DNA of 64,000 bases from assembly GCF_047496725.1 (NCBI RefSeq), contig NC_132979.1, forward strand, positions 12,069,001-12,133,000. Direction: 5' to 3'. Below, piece after piece: positions 1-11,616 of the stretch (positions are counted from its first letter, which is position 1; each line of letters begins with the position of its first letter). The notes under the pieces were generated by a model that saw only the letters and a program-made list of their open reading frames with translations, ran no database searches and was not told where the DNA came from. Position numbers and translations under genes: made by a program. This stretch comes from Anoplolepis gracilipes (taxonomy: Eukaryota; Arthropoda; Insecta; Hymenoptera; Formicidae).

Positions 1-1601
1 TTTTATATGTATACATGCAGAGATCTGTAATTTACTTTAAGTTAATGAAATATTGAGTTCACAATATTTTTATATATTTTTATTTCTCTTTCTCAAAACA
101 AATTTTGTTTGTGATATTACTATTATTACGTTACGAAAAAAAATTGGTTTTCTTCTGTAATTTAGAATATTTAAATATTATTAAATATTAATTTTAAAAA
201 ATGTAAGATTAGTATATGATATACTATAAAATACGTAAGATTACTTATATTATTAACATTGTACAAATTATTAATACATATATAGTAGTAATACAAAATA
301 TAGAAACGTATATTCTTTAAAATTAATAAATTATTAATCAAGAAACTAAACTATTTATTATTTATTGTTTTTTTATATACATGATCTTATATCAATAAGG
401 TTTAGTGTATTTCAATATAATGTTATCAAAATTTTTAATCTTACACATATTAAAAATATTTTATATTTACAGAACATTTTCTAATAATTGCATTATCGCA
501 TTATAGCACTATTACTCCTGCAGACTTAAACAAAAAAGTCTAATAATAAAATGTAAAACTTACTTTTTGAATAAAAGAATTATGTATTATATTTATTTTA
601 TTTTGTTTGATTTAAGTTTGCAAAAGTGCTAGTGTTAAACTCTGATAATACAATAGTTATCAAAAGATGTTCGGCAAATGTAAAATATTTTTAATATCTG
701 TATGATTAATTTTAATAAGTATATTATTATATACTACGATATTATTATATAGTGAGTAATATTGGAACTATTTATTTTAAAAGTGTATATTTACATACAT
801 TAGTAAATTTATAGCGTTTATATTATAGATAAAATTACAATACAATTTATGTAAATTTAAAAATACAAAGTGTATTTTTAATAATATAAAACGTAATTTT
901 GAAAATATGCATAAATACTATTACAAAACTATTTTGTAGATTTACGTTATAATTGTGAATTCCATATTTTATTTTGTATTGTTACAAGTTATAATTGTAA
1001 ATTCCACATTTTACTTTGTATTGTTACAAGTATATAAATTATTATTACACAAGGGTTTCTATACATTTACAAACTATTGTAAATTTTATACATAAAGTTG
1101 CACAAATATATATTCAAAATGTATTATTAGAAAACAATCCTAGAAATTTACTTTAATATGTATTTATGCAAGTTGTTTATTTACCATATAAGATAATAAT
1201 TTTACTTATGAGTTATAAATTTACTAATGTATGTAAATATACACCTTTAATAGTTGGTCCCAATATTACCCACTATAATAGTTGTAATTTTACATGAAAA
1301 TTTTTTAGTGTACGATTTTGTCGTGAGGATACTCGAGAGACAGTTCGTCACCAGAAACATAAAACTGACTTTAAAAATTCTTGCAAAATTTTCGAAAATT
1401 TTATAGAGAAGGAGAAAACTTTCTTTGAAGGTTCTTTGATGTGATAACCGCGCGGCGACAAACAAAAGTACCTTGAAAGAAGATCACTCGGTTGAAAGTG
1501 TCGCGGGATCTTTCGCGCGTTGTTGCGCGTTAAAGGAGGCATTATCCTCGCAGGTGTATCCTCCGTTGTAGTGTATTCTCGAGAAGCGGAACATATATAG
1601 A
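1..1601. other. AT-rich stretch without a supported gene
   Basis: Positions 1-1300 are very AT-rich with many stops in all frames and no recognisable domain. From about 1320 to 1600 the base composition rises in GC, directly next to the inverted-repeat element that starts near 1602. I see no exon, RNA gene or promoter that I can defend here. Confidence 0.6.
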
Positions 1602-2191
1602 GTGCGTTCGGGGAGACACTGCCTAGCGTTATTTAATGCTATCACTGTTCAGGGAGTTAGCTAGTAGCACTACCAATACTACCGTGACGTCACTGATGAT
1701 AGTATTTTATGTCATCATTTTGCGCAACCAACGCTATTCCTTCCAAGGTAGTGTGTCAATAGCGTTTGCGTTGGTAGTGCGATAGCGAATTCCCCGAATT
1801 CACTAGTAGTGTTCAGCATAACTAATTATTATAACTGACCAGCATAATGCGTAATAAAGAAAAATTCAGCGATATACATACATCAATATTTAGATAAATA
1901 AGACAATATTGACAATATTTATAAAATATTTACAAGATATTTATAACAATTATTTAAATATTTTATAAATATTTATATCAAAATATAACTTTTTTTCTTC
2001 CAAAAAGAAACATCATTAATATTAGTAAATCATACCTAAAATGTGAAATAGTATTTGATTAGATTTGAAATTGGTAATATGCTACGCTATTGCTGTTCAT
2101 AGAACTTGCTACCGCTATCACGCTATTGGCTCCGCGAACATTTTTGGTAGCGTTTGCGTTGGTAGTGTAATAGCGAGTTCCCCGAACGCAC
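1602..2191. mobile_element. Candidate non-autonomous element with short inverted ends
   Basis: The left end reads GTGCGTTCGGGGA and the right end is its reverse complement TCCCCGAACGCAC. A subterminal block (GTTTGCGTTGGTAGTG followed by TAGCGA and TTCCCCGAA) occurs near 1755-1798 and again near 2150-2188, so the interior is itself repetitive. There is no coding capacity. No clean target duplication is visible. Interpretation as a MITE or foldback is inference. Confidence 0.5.
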
Positions 2192-2540
2192 CCATAGTAG
2201 ACTGTAAGAAAGAAATCCCGGATAATCTCCGAATTCGGGATTCGCGTGCCAGAATCCCTCCTTACAACGGATACCAATCACGGCCGACACAAAGCATACA
2301 AGTAGAGGCTCTTATTTAGCCGCAGGATGATTTCGGCACAATTTAACAAACAATCATATTGAACGGGGCCCTTTTGTAGGTGCAAATTCGCATGTAAGTA
2401 GATGGCGGGAGGAATCCTGTCCCGTTCCTGAAACGCTTTTAAAGAGCTTACCGCTAGCATTAGCCGGACATTAGCTCTTCTCTCTCTCTCTATCATTTTC
2501 TGACTCCTGTTCAGTTTTATTCCATCGTCTAGTTCTAGTA

Positions 2541-2869
2541 CACGGTAAAAAATTTTGTGTTAAATTTAACACATTTCTCGTGTCCCAATTTATCCACTCT
2601 AATTTCAATGTTAATTTAACAGAAGGCAAATATGTAAACAAATAACACAAATAATATGTAAAAATTTAACACAAAAATGTGAATTAGTGTAAGATTTACT
2701 TGTTAATTATGTTGTTTTAACTCTTAGAAACGATGAATATTAACTCAATGAAAAGTTAAAATAACATAACGACAGTATGTTATATTAACATAAGAATATG
2801 TTAAAAATTTAACACAAAAATTTCTACACAAGAAAATTTCAACAAAAATACAAAATGTTTTTTACCGTG
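2541..2869. mobile_element. MITE with CACGGTAAAAAA termini and TA target duplication
   Basis: The left end CACGGTAAAAAATTTTGTG is mirrored by a right end ...TTTTTTACCGTG, each flanked directly by TA (2539-2540 and 2870-2871). The inside is AT-rich with repeated GTTAAATTTAACA-like subterminal motifs. At 329 bp with no open frame it is a typical non-autonomous DNA transposon. Confidence 0.75.
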
Positions 2870-5315
2870 TAGGACATGCAAAGTGGTGATTATTTTTTTG
2901 TCAGAGTAATTTTGATTATCCGATTGAAGTAAAAGTAATGCGCTAAAATTTACAATAATATTTTCTTACTTTACTCTATTCGTAATACTTTATTCTATTC
3001 GTGGTGCAACATTCATTTTTAACATTGCATTTAACAGCGGCTTTTTTATTAAAGTTCTGGATAGTAGAAGCTCTGGATACTGTAAAAATTAATATTGTAA
3101 AGTGTAAAGCATATCAAGTTTTCATATGATACTTTGCAAAAACCTAATACATATATTATATACATTTCTTTCACCGGCCGATCATTTAAATGTGAAAAAA
3201 TTAATTATAGCTACTAATGAATAAACTCTTTAGGTATATCGAAAAATACGATAAAATTTAAAAAAATAAAAAAGTGTAACAATTATAATAAACCTCCGTT
3301 ACAAATTTTTCGTACACCTAAAATATTGTATTCTCTTAACTTTATACTTCAATAAGTCTTATAATAGATTTTTTTTTAATAAATGAGAATATTTTCCTTT
3401 TTACGTGATATTTTTTAAATACCTTATTTATAAAATAAGTAAATATTGTATTTTAACCTGTCAAAGTTTTAATAAATAGCAAATGTTTGTAAAATTGCTT
3501 TTTGTTATCAGTGGGATTAATAATCTCAAATATTAAATAATAAAATAATCCCATTCAGTATATATTCTTACATATTAAAAATATCTGAAAGTACTCTAGA
3601 GAATTTTAAACTAATTGTAAGAGGATTCTTTTGAAATGCTTATTTTAGGAAAAGATATTATAAAGGTGATAAAGTAAAATATTTTTAATTTATGGTACAC
3701 TTATATATCTTTCTTTTTTTTCACTGGCGGAGGAGGTGGAAAAGTATATCGATTTTTCGTATGACATTTTGAAAATTGGACATTATCTGTACCGGACGAT
3801 CATAGACATTCTCGGAAATAATCCGGAATAGATTCCAGGAAAGTCTCAATCAAATGAGCCTGTAAAGGCGGAGGGGGTTTTAGTGGGTATTCCCTACAAA
3901 CAGGGCGAATCCCACATAACCCACTGTTTTTGGCACATGGAGCGGCGGGTATGCGTAAATGCATTTTCCCCTCGTTAAAAAAAAATTATACATGAACAAT
4001 AACGTTTCTAATAAATAAAACTATTTTGAAATCGGAAAAATGCAGTCAATACTATGAGAATAATATAGAAATTAAAATAAACTTACGTTCCGGAATCAAT
4101 ATAGTATTGATATGACTTTTTATATGTATATTAATATATAAAAGTCTTGAAACATAGACTCATTGATAAGATTTGGATATTACATCGAAAGATATAAAAT
4201 ATATATAATATTTTAGTAATAAGATCAATATATTGCAAAAATATCGTGATTTTTCGTATGATATCTTGAAAATCATACATATCTTTCATCAAGTAAACAT
4301 AAATATGAAATAATTATTGCTGCTAATGAATAAAACTCTTTTCAACTCTTATAACTTGATTCCTTTCAATATAAAAGAAATGCAACTCACGAGCAATAAT
4401 GTATCTTTTAATATGCTTCGTTTTTTATTAAGAGAATATATTTGGCAAAAAAATATGTTATGGTATTTATTATCACATCAAATAATAATTATCTTCAAAT
4501 ATTTTAGAAAATCGAACTTTCGGTGATATTAAAAGACACATATTACTAATCACGCACGAGTATGTCAACTGCAAAATCGGCATTAATTAACAGCAATTAA
4601 TAAAGTTTCTTTTCCCGAAATTAATATATCAAATATTCGGCTATTAAAATGGTAAATTCAAAGATACAAATAAATGAATTAAGTCACAAACTGATGAATA
4701 GAATTATAATAATTAAATAAAATTAAATTAAATTATAAATATGTATTTATATATATATTTATATATAAAGTTATAAGATTCTCCGTTGCAACAACGATCT
4801 CGATTAATTAATTCTGATGAGTAATTTCCTATTTCTTTTCAAATCATGATTAGAAAGTGTAGCAACTTTTTTATTAATAATAAGGAATATTATTAATAAA
4901 AAGGAATTTTTAAGATGATATTTCATACGGCGATTATCTCGTTTTTATAAATTGTAAAATTTTCTTGTGTTACTGCATTTTGATACCTACTTCAATGTAA
5001 AATTAACGTATCACTGATATGTTATTATTTTTATAACATTTTTATGTGTAACATTTATGTCAACTTCATAATTTAACACTTCGTGTATGTCTCTTAAAAA
5101 TGGAATATTATTTTGAGTACTTTTAACTCAATCATTTCAAATAATCAACATGTTTCAAAGTCAGTTTAACATTTTAAGAAAAGTTAAAGTAAATATCCAA
5201 ATAATCAAGAATTTGACATACAAAATAATCAAATTTACTAAAAATAAATATTACTATTACAAATAATTTAAGTTAAAATAATTACTATTGTATGTTAATA
5301 TAACATAAGTATAAA
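2870..5315. other. AT-rich stretch, no gene seen
   Basis: There are no convincing exons. The only compositionally distinct part is 3728-3985, listed separately. The remainder is AT-rich sequence with short palindromes and many stops. Confidence 0.5.
3728..3985 (+). repeat. GC-richer block, possible retrotransposon 3' remnant
   Basis: A sharp GC island inside AT-rich DNA contains GGCGGAGG, then GGTTTTAGTGGGTATTCCC and CCCACATAACCCACTG. Such GTGGG/CCCAC stem-forming tails remind me of 3' ends of insect non-LTR retrotransposons. No reverse transcriptase frame is present and I cannot assign a family. Confidence 0.3.
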
Positions 5316-5613
5316 TTAGAACGACCAAACTAGCCAAAATTCCTTTATTTAGTAACACAACGTTTCGACCATCTGGTTGTGGTCCTTTTCAAGTGTCACT
5401 AGAATTTAAAGGTTACAAAAGAATCAAAAATTAATAACGAAATCAGCGCAAACAATAAAATGTAATAAAATCAATATAGGAACAAACAAACTCATACATA
5501 CATTAAAAAAAATAAAGGATGCAATAAAACATGTATAAAAGTGAAATAATTACACATTTCGCTCGTTAAAGTGAGATAGTAATAAAGAATTTTGGCTAGT
5601 TTGGTCGTTCTAA
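5316..5613. mobile_element. Inverted-repeat element, possibly a Penelope-like end
   Basis: About 28 bp at the left (TTAGAACGACCAAACTAGCC onward) are repeated inverted at the right (5583-5613). Inside the left end is a segment ACAACGTTTCGACC...GGTTGTGGTCC. On the reverse strand this reads as the GGACCACAACC...GGTCGAAACGTTGT tail I associate with Penelope-like retroelement 3' ends. No RT or GIY-YIG coding region is present. The alternative is an ordinary MITE. Confidence 0.5.
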
Positions 5614-6789
5614 TTAATCTGCTGTCTTTCATCAAATACTAGCGATTTCAACCTTTAACCTTGAATAAGTATAAATGTTTTTTTAAAGTATTCATATATT
5701 GATATAACTCAGAATAAAATGTATTAATTTACACTTCAAAATAGTTACATTAAATGTATTAACATAAAAAGTCGTAATGTTAACAAGTGAAATATTCAAT
5801 GCAACATTTTATTTATTCAATGCATTGGGTTCATTGACCTAACAGAAGGTGGCAGTTATATCTGCCTGTATCAGTTCTCCTTTGTCTTCCTGCGTCCTGC
5901 GTGTTAGATCTTGCGCAGGTAGAATACGTGCATACAACGTAAAATCTACAACGCAGCAGTGTTTCCGAACTATTGTAAGAGTACGCAATTTATTTGCGAT
6001 TATATATTCGTGCAAAGTGAACTGAGATGTCATATGAGTATTGTGAATTGAAGTATATTGTGTGTACGATTTCTTGTACAAAAATGAATTTTTTTATACG
6101 TGATTTCGCTATTCATCATTTTATATTCGTGTTAAGAATTTGTGGATATAAAATTCACTTGTTTTCCGTGTGTTTTATTAGAATATCTAAGTCATACAAA
6201 TTGGTTCGATTCTTTATAAAATAAGTGTACCAATTTTATTTTCTTTATATAAATGTAAAACTGAGATTCTTCAGTGATGTGTTTTTGTACGACAAAAATT
6301 TTATGTATATACATATATTGATTAGGCTACCAGATAAAATTATCTGTAAAATTTTATTTAATAACCAATCGAATTTTGTCGTACGAAGAAAACGCATTAA
6401 TGAAATCTTAATCTAAGAATAAAGTAAGTAAATATAACTATTTTTTTATTTTTATTATAATGTTCGTCGACCTTTATGCCTTAAAAAGTTATTTATATAT
6501 TTCAACCTACTACTACTATTATAGTTTGTATTATAGAGAAATACTTATTAAATAATGATATCCACACGTATAAATAAGCAAAAAAAAATTTAATTTTTTT
6601 AATATTTTTTCTATTATAATTTTCTATTTATTATTAGAATAGCAGATAATAACGATATCTTTAATCAATTTCCTGAATCTGTTCCTTTTACGCAAAGCAC
6701 TTATTATGATTTTAAAAAACAAAATGGAATGAGTTTTATTTTCGAGTATAAAAATGAAAGACATTAGGTAAAAGTTCTTTACCCATATA
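5614..6789. other. No supported gene
   Basis: AT-rich sequence with one GC-richer patch at about 5840-5960. Short open frames on both strands show no recognisable domain or codon bias. Confidence 0.5.
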
Positions 6790-7978
6790 AGGCGATTTTT
6801 GGCGTGACTCTGGTATAACAATCAAAGTATACCAAACTGTACACTGAAAAAAAAAATTTGCTGCACGAACTAAATTCGTTTAGTTGCCAAAAAATTTGAT
6901 GAATTTAACAGTTGTTTAGTTCCTTGTGATAAGCAACAGTTAATTAAATCAAGTGATATCGATTTTTGCATGAAAAGTACCCAACTAAATTATTTTGTTC
7001 GAAATACTATAACTATTTATATATATATTTTAAAATATTTAGTTGTAATTTCAATATATTTATTTGATTTCCAAATATCGAGAGGACTAAACAATTTCGT
7101 GTTAATTAAAAAATATTGCGTATTTTTAAATAAATAATTTAGTAGGATCAAAAAAATTTTTGTTTATTCAAAGAACAGAGTTTATCAAATTTATTCTTTT
7201 AAAGTAACAAAAAGTTTCGCATTTGTTCAAAATCATTTTGATAGACGGACTAAGTGTGATCGAAAAGAAACTAAATTTATTGTTGATAGACGTTTTTAAA
7301 TTCATCAAATACTTAGTTGTTTGATGCATGATTTAGCTAAATATACATGTTATTTAGCTCTATCGACAACTAAAGTATGTTATTGAAAATTACTTAATCA
7401 TCGTGTTAAGTCAACTACTTTACGCGAATAGTAATTCAACTAAATCAAAACGACAAAGTACAAGTTTCATTTAGTCGAAGTAAACACAATAAATGTATAA
7501 ATCGATCAGTAAGTTTTGATCATCAATTTTGTTCATTCTACGATATCATAATGGTTGATCGATATTTTTGTTGGTTCCATTGTGCAATATTTAGTTCCGT
7601 TCAATTAATTCCGTTCAACCGATTTGAAACAATAATCATAAGTTTTATTCTATCAGATGAACAAAATCATTAACCAAAACTCGACGGATTTATAAATTTT
7701 ATCTGTTTCTTTTGACTAAACAAAAGTTTGATTTAACGATTAAAATTTAATTGAATTTCGCTTGTGTTGTAATACCGCTAAGCGAGATGCCGCTAGTTTA
7801 ATCGCACAGGATATCATTTTCAACATTGCCTGTTGCCATGTAGAAGGGGTATAAGGAAGAAGCCGAATCGCCGAGCCGTACACATACACGGCCCTTTCTT
7901 TGTGTGCGCTCATATGTTGCGTATCTTCTCACTGATAAAGTTATCCGTTGTAGAAGAAATGTGCGTTTTTTATATGTA

Positions 7979-8209
7979 CACTGAAAAAAAATTTATTTAC
8001 TCTAAAAAAATATTTAGTTCAATACGTTCAAATAAGTATTTATTTAAATTAAGCAAAAACATATTTGAATCAATAAAATATATTGCTGAATAGTAAAATA
8101 GACAATATATTTTACTAATTCAAAAATATTCTTGCTTAATTTAAATAAATGCTTGTTTGAACGTATTGAACTACATATTTTTTTAGATTAAGTAAATTTT
8201 TTTTCAGTG
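7979..8209. mobile_element. 231-bp MITE with CACTGAAAAAAAA ends, nested in the larger element
   Basis: The left end CACTGAAAAAAAATTTA and right end AAATTTTTTTTCAGTG are flanked by TA on both sides (GTAC context). The two halves are inverted copies of each other, apart from a short centre. The termini match the 9-kb element that contains it, so it is probably a deletion derivative mobilised by the same type of transposase. It lies in the presumed leader of the 8451 gene. Confidence 0.8.
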
Positions 8210-8450
8210 TACGAAATTCGGGGGCTTAATCAACGCGCACATCGCGGTGCGCAGGCGGCACAGCGAGGACCTCGCGTAGGGGCCCTCATGAAGGGGAGAA
8301 GACGAGAACAGACTAGTCCTGACGGATACGAGTGTTTTACAAAAGTTTTCGTGAAATACGTAATTATCTTACAATACTGTTTTTGTGTAGTTTCATGGTT
8401 AATTATTACAAGTTAATCGTCAATTGTGAAACGTATGAAGAACAAACATT

Positions 8451-11402
8451 ATGGCCAATATTATTCGCAGTTGGGGCCTGAAAGATTCGATTGAATCAAA
8501 CATAATAAAAGTATTAGAAGGTATGTATTATTTTAAAAAATTATTTATTATCGTTATTTGCAAGGTTCATTCTATAAGTCACACCGTTTTGTTTCGAAAA
8601 TATCTACTGTATGTTTTTAATTGTGTAATTTAAGTTGTTAACGCATTTTTTACACATTTTCTTATGCAACAATTGATTATATCAAAATAATTTATCAGCA
8701 AAACCGTAAGATTTCATCATAATTTATTATGATTCCAATAATGTTTGGATTGCTATTTCTTTATTTTCATAAAATATTTTCCGTGATATACGGGTAAAAA
8801 GTGTTCGTAAAAAAATGTACACAAAGGTTTGGTATGCGTATGCGTATATAGTACACAGTGTCTATCTATAAGCATACCATCAAATATCCATGTAGTAATG
8901 AAAGTACATTGAAGAAAAATATTTTCGATTTTACAATTTTATCCTCACAGTGTTCTTAGACAAAAATTTAGTTCGTAAAATGAAATATTTAGTTGAATGA
9001 AAGATTCTTTTGCTCAAGAAACAAAATTTTTTAAATGTTTGCAAAATGTTTTGTTAACGTTTTATGCTCATTTTGTCAAAGCAAACTTTTTGTCATCTTT
9101 TAGAATATAATCGAGTTTTTATAGTCTCTTAAAAAATTCGATTATATTCTAAAAGATGACAAAAAGTTTGCTTCGACAAAATGAGCATAAAATGTTAACA
9201 AAACATTTTGCAAATATTTAAAAAATTTTGTTTCTTGAGCAAAAGAATCTTTCATTCAACTAAATATTTCATTTTACGAACTAAATTTTGGTTTGGTTTC
9301 GCATTTTATTCTAAATTAAGTTGCTATTCAAGATAATAATCATTGAATATTTATGCAATTTTTCTTAAGAAAATCAGATTAGTGACGATAATCTGTCCGA
9401 TCTTACCCCGGAACTTATAAAGGAAATGATTCCACTTATCGGATTACGACTCGAATTTTTAAAAAAATGGACGCTGGCGTACGCGCAAAAGAAAATACCT
9501 GTTAGTAGGCATAATGAAAAAATATGGAGAATCTTTTTAATTTTGAATAAATTCATTTATTTAGCAACATTTATCGTTTATTGTATTAAACAGATCGAGA
9601 GTACGGATTCTGAGGAGACATCAGAGAATGCGACTTCTGTACAAAGTTCTTGCTCTTCTGTACAAGATTCATCAAACGATTACGTTTTAAAAAGACAAAA
9701 CGCTTTTTCCGGAAAATTATCATACGCTTTAAGAACAAAAACTATATCAATCAAAGCAATTTTTAATACAAATATACAAGGAGAAGCAATACTAAAATCT
9801 TATAAAACATCAAAATCTTTGACCCGCAAATCACGGAATATCATCGTTATGATCATTTTGACAGAATTAATGAATGAAACATGCCAGTAATTTATTTCAC
9901 TTTTTTATATACGTTAAAATTTATATTTTCCAATATACATCTGTATCTATACTATAATAATATTTTATTAATTAATTTTAATACTTATTAATATTTGTTA
10001 TTTTTATTTAATATTAATTTTTATTATATTTTATTAGTCTAAGAAATGAAGATTTTGAACATCTAGCAGAGGCGATAGTAAAAGATTTTCCCACCGAATC
10101 CGTTTCCACGTATTATATTCCTGCGATTCCTAAAAAGTTATCTCGCGTTGGAAAATCAGTAATTTCCCGCGGAAAATTTGTTGACAAATATCGTAACAAA
10201 TTACGTCAACTAAAACGCATTCGCGTGGGTAATCCATTGGCAGAAATTACAAACTTTCAACAAACCGAATCTTCTGATTTATCCTCCGATAAAGGTACCA
10301 GGCAGTTTTTTCAAATTTACTTATATTTAAAATTAAAATATATACTATATAGTTAAAATTTTATTTTTATATGTCTCAAATGGATTAAATTTAAATTTTT
10401 TCATAATCTATAGAAACTATTTGTGAAGCTGAAGGATGGCTCAAAAGTCATTCCACACCGTGGGAAATCGTCGTCAATAAATGAAAACTTACTGCTAAAT
10501 ATCGACACAAAATTATAAAATTAAACCGGAATTTGAAATTGTGCCAAATTTTTGAACGATGGTCTATTTTAAAACATCCGAATGCATACACATTAATTGA
10601 GGAGGATTATGCATTTCTGAATCTACCAGCGTTAAAACTGACTCTAGAAAATTGGAAAACTTTCTTTGCAAAGATATTGGTAATTCGCCCACCAAAAAAA
10701 GATGACGACAACGCGCGATCTTTATTAGAATTGATTCAACAAGAAGAATTGACGGACAGTAAGCATCTTTTTCTGTAAGCATCTTGTGTATACTACTTTC
10801 ACTTCAATTCATTTTATTTGATTGCACAGATAACAGAATCGTTCTGCAGTTAAGACTGCTACCTCATTTACTTCCACCGAAAGGTCGCATACATCTAAAA
10901 AAGAAACAATGGAAACCCTCAATAACAGAGTGCAAGGATAGCCTGGTAATTCAAACAACAGTAAGTATGATAATTAAAATTCGATATGATTTTTGACACT
11001 GTTTTCTAATATGTATAATTTTGCATAATTTTATATAATTTTCCGCAGTTAATAGCTGACATCACAAAAATCCAAGAAAATCGAAGAATAGTAGCGGCGA
11101 ATCTTGGTATAACCTTGCAGCCATATATTATCTCTGTCGGCCCAACAATTTCTGAAGTAAGTGATTTGTTTATAGCAGTTGATACCACCGAATATAAGGT
11201 ATCCTCAGCCTTAGAAGCAATCGATTTATGCTTCAAAATTTTTCATATGCTTGATGTCGAATATCCACTCGAAAGTGCCCATCTATGGTTATTGTTTCAA
11301 CGAGTACTGTACGATTACATATGCGATGCAGATAAAATGACGCCGTATGTAACCGAAACTATTTCTGACATTAGAACAGTTGAAATATCCACGCGTAGTT
11401 AA
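8451..11402 (+). pseudogene. Seven-exon gene with SAM-like N-terminus, accessory gene of the CACTG transposon
   Basis: Exons inferred from phase-compatible GT-AG junctions: 8451-8520, 9370-9500, 9594-9886, 10038-10294, 10414-10758, 10830-10960 and 11049-11402, about 526 codons. Start is the ATG at 8451 (MANIIRSWGLK). Residues 1-60, read across the first junction, have the hydrophobic pattern of a SAM domain (WGL...LIPLIG-type, ending RLEFLKKW). The C-terminal part (ISVGPTI...DLFIAVDTTEY) resembles uncharacterised insect transposon-associated proteins. A single in-frame TGA at 10482-10484 in exon 5 interrupts an otherwise open frame. The gene lies just upstream of and co-directional with the transposase, inside the same terminal repeats, so a transposition-accessory role is inferred. 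Its biochemical function is unknown. Confidence 0.65.
8961..9291. repeat. 331-bp near-perfect palindrome in intron 1 of the SAM-like gene
   Basis: About 150-bp arms run from AAATTTAGTTCGTAAAATG to CATTTTACGAACTAAATTT around a centre near 9125. The arms are almost identical, so the insertion is young or maintained. It lies between the exon 1 donor (8521) and the exon 2 acceptor (9368-9369). It is best read as a foldback/MITE insertion, and its transcript would form a long hairpin. Confidence 0.85.
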
Positions 11403-11616
11403 TTATATATGACAAAATTTTTTAAATTTTATTTTGAGATCTTATTTTGTTGTTTGAAGAAAACGACATTTTTTCTTTTACTTTATTTTGCCCTTTTTGG
11501 TAGAATTACCAAGATCTTTGCAAAAAAATTCATTTCTTTCATTAAAAAGGAAACTGAAAACTAAAATTATTTTAAAAAATTTTGTTTTAATTTTACGAAA
11601 ATAAAAGAAGCAGAAA

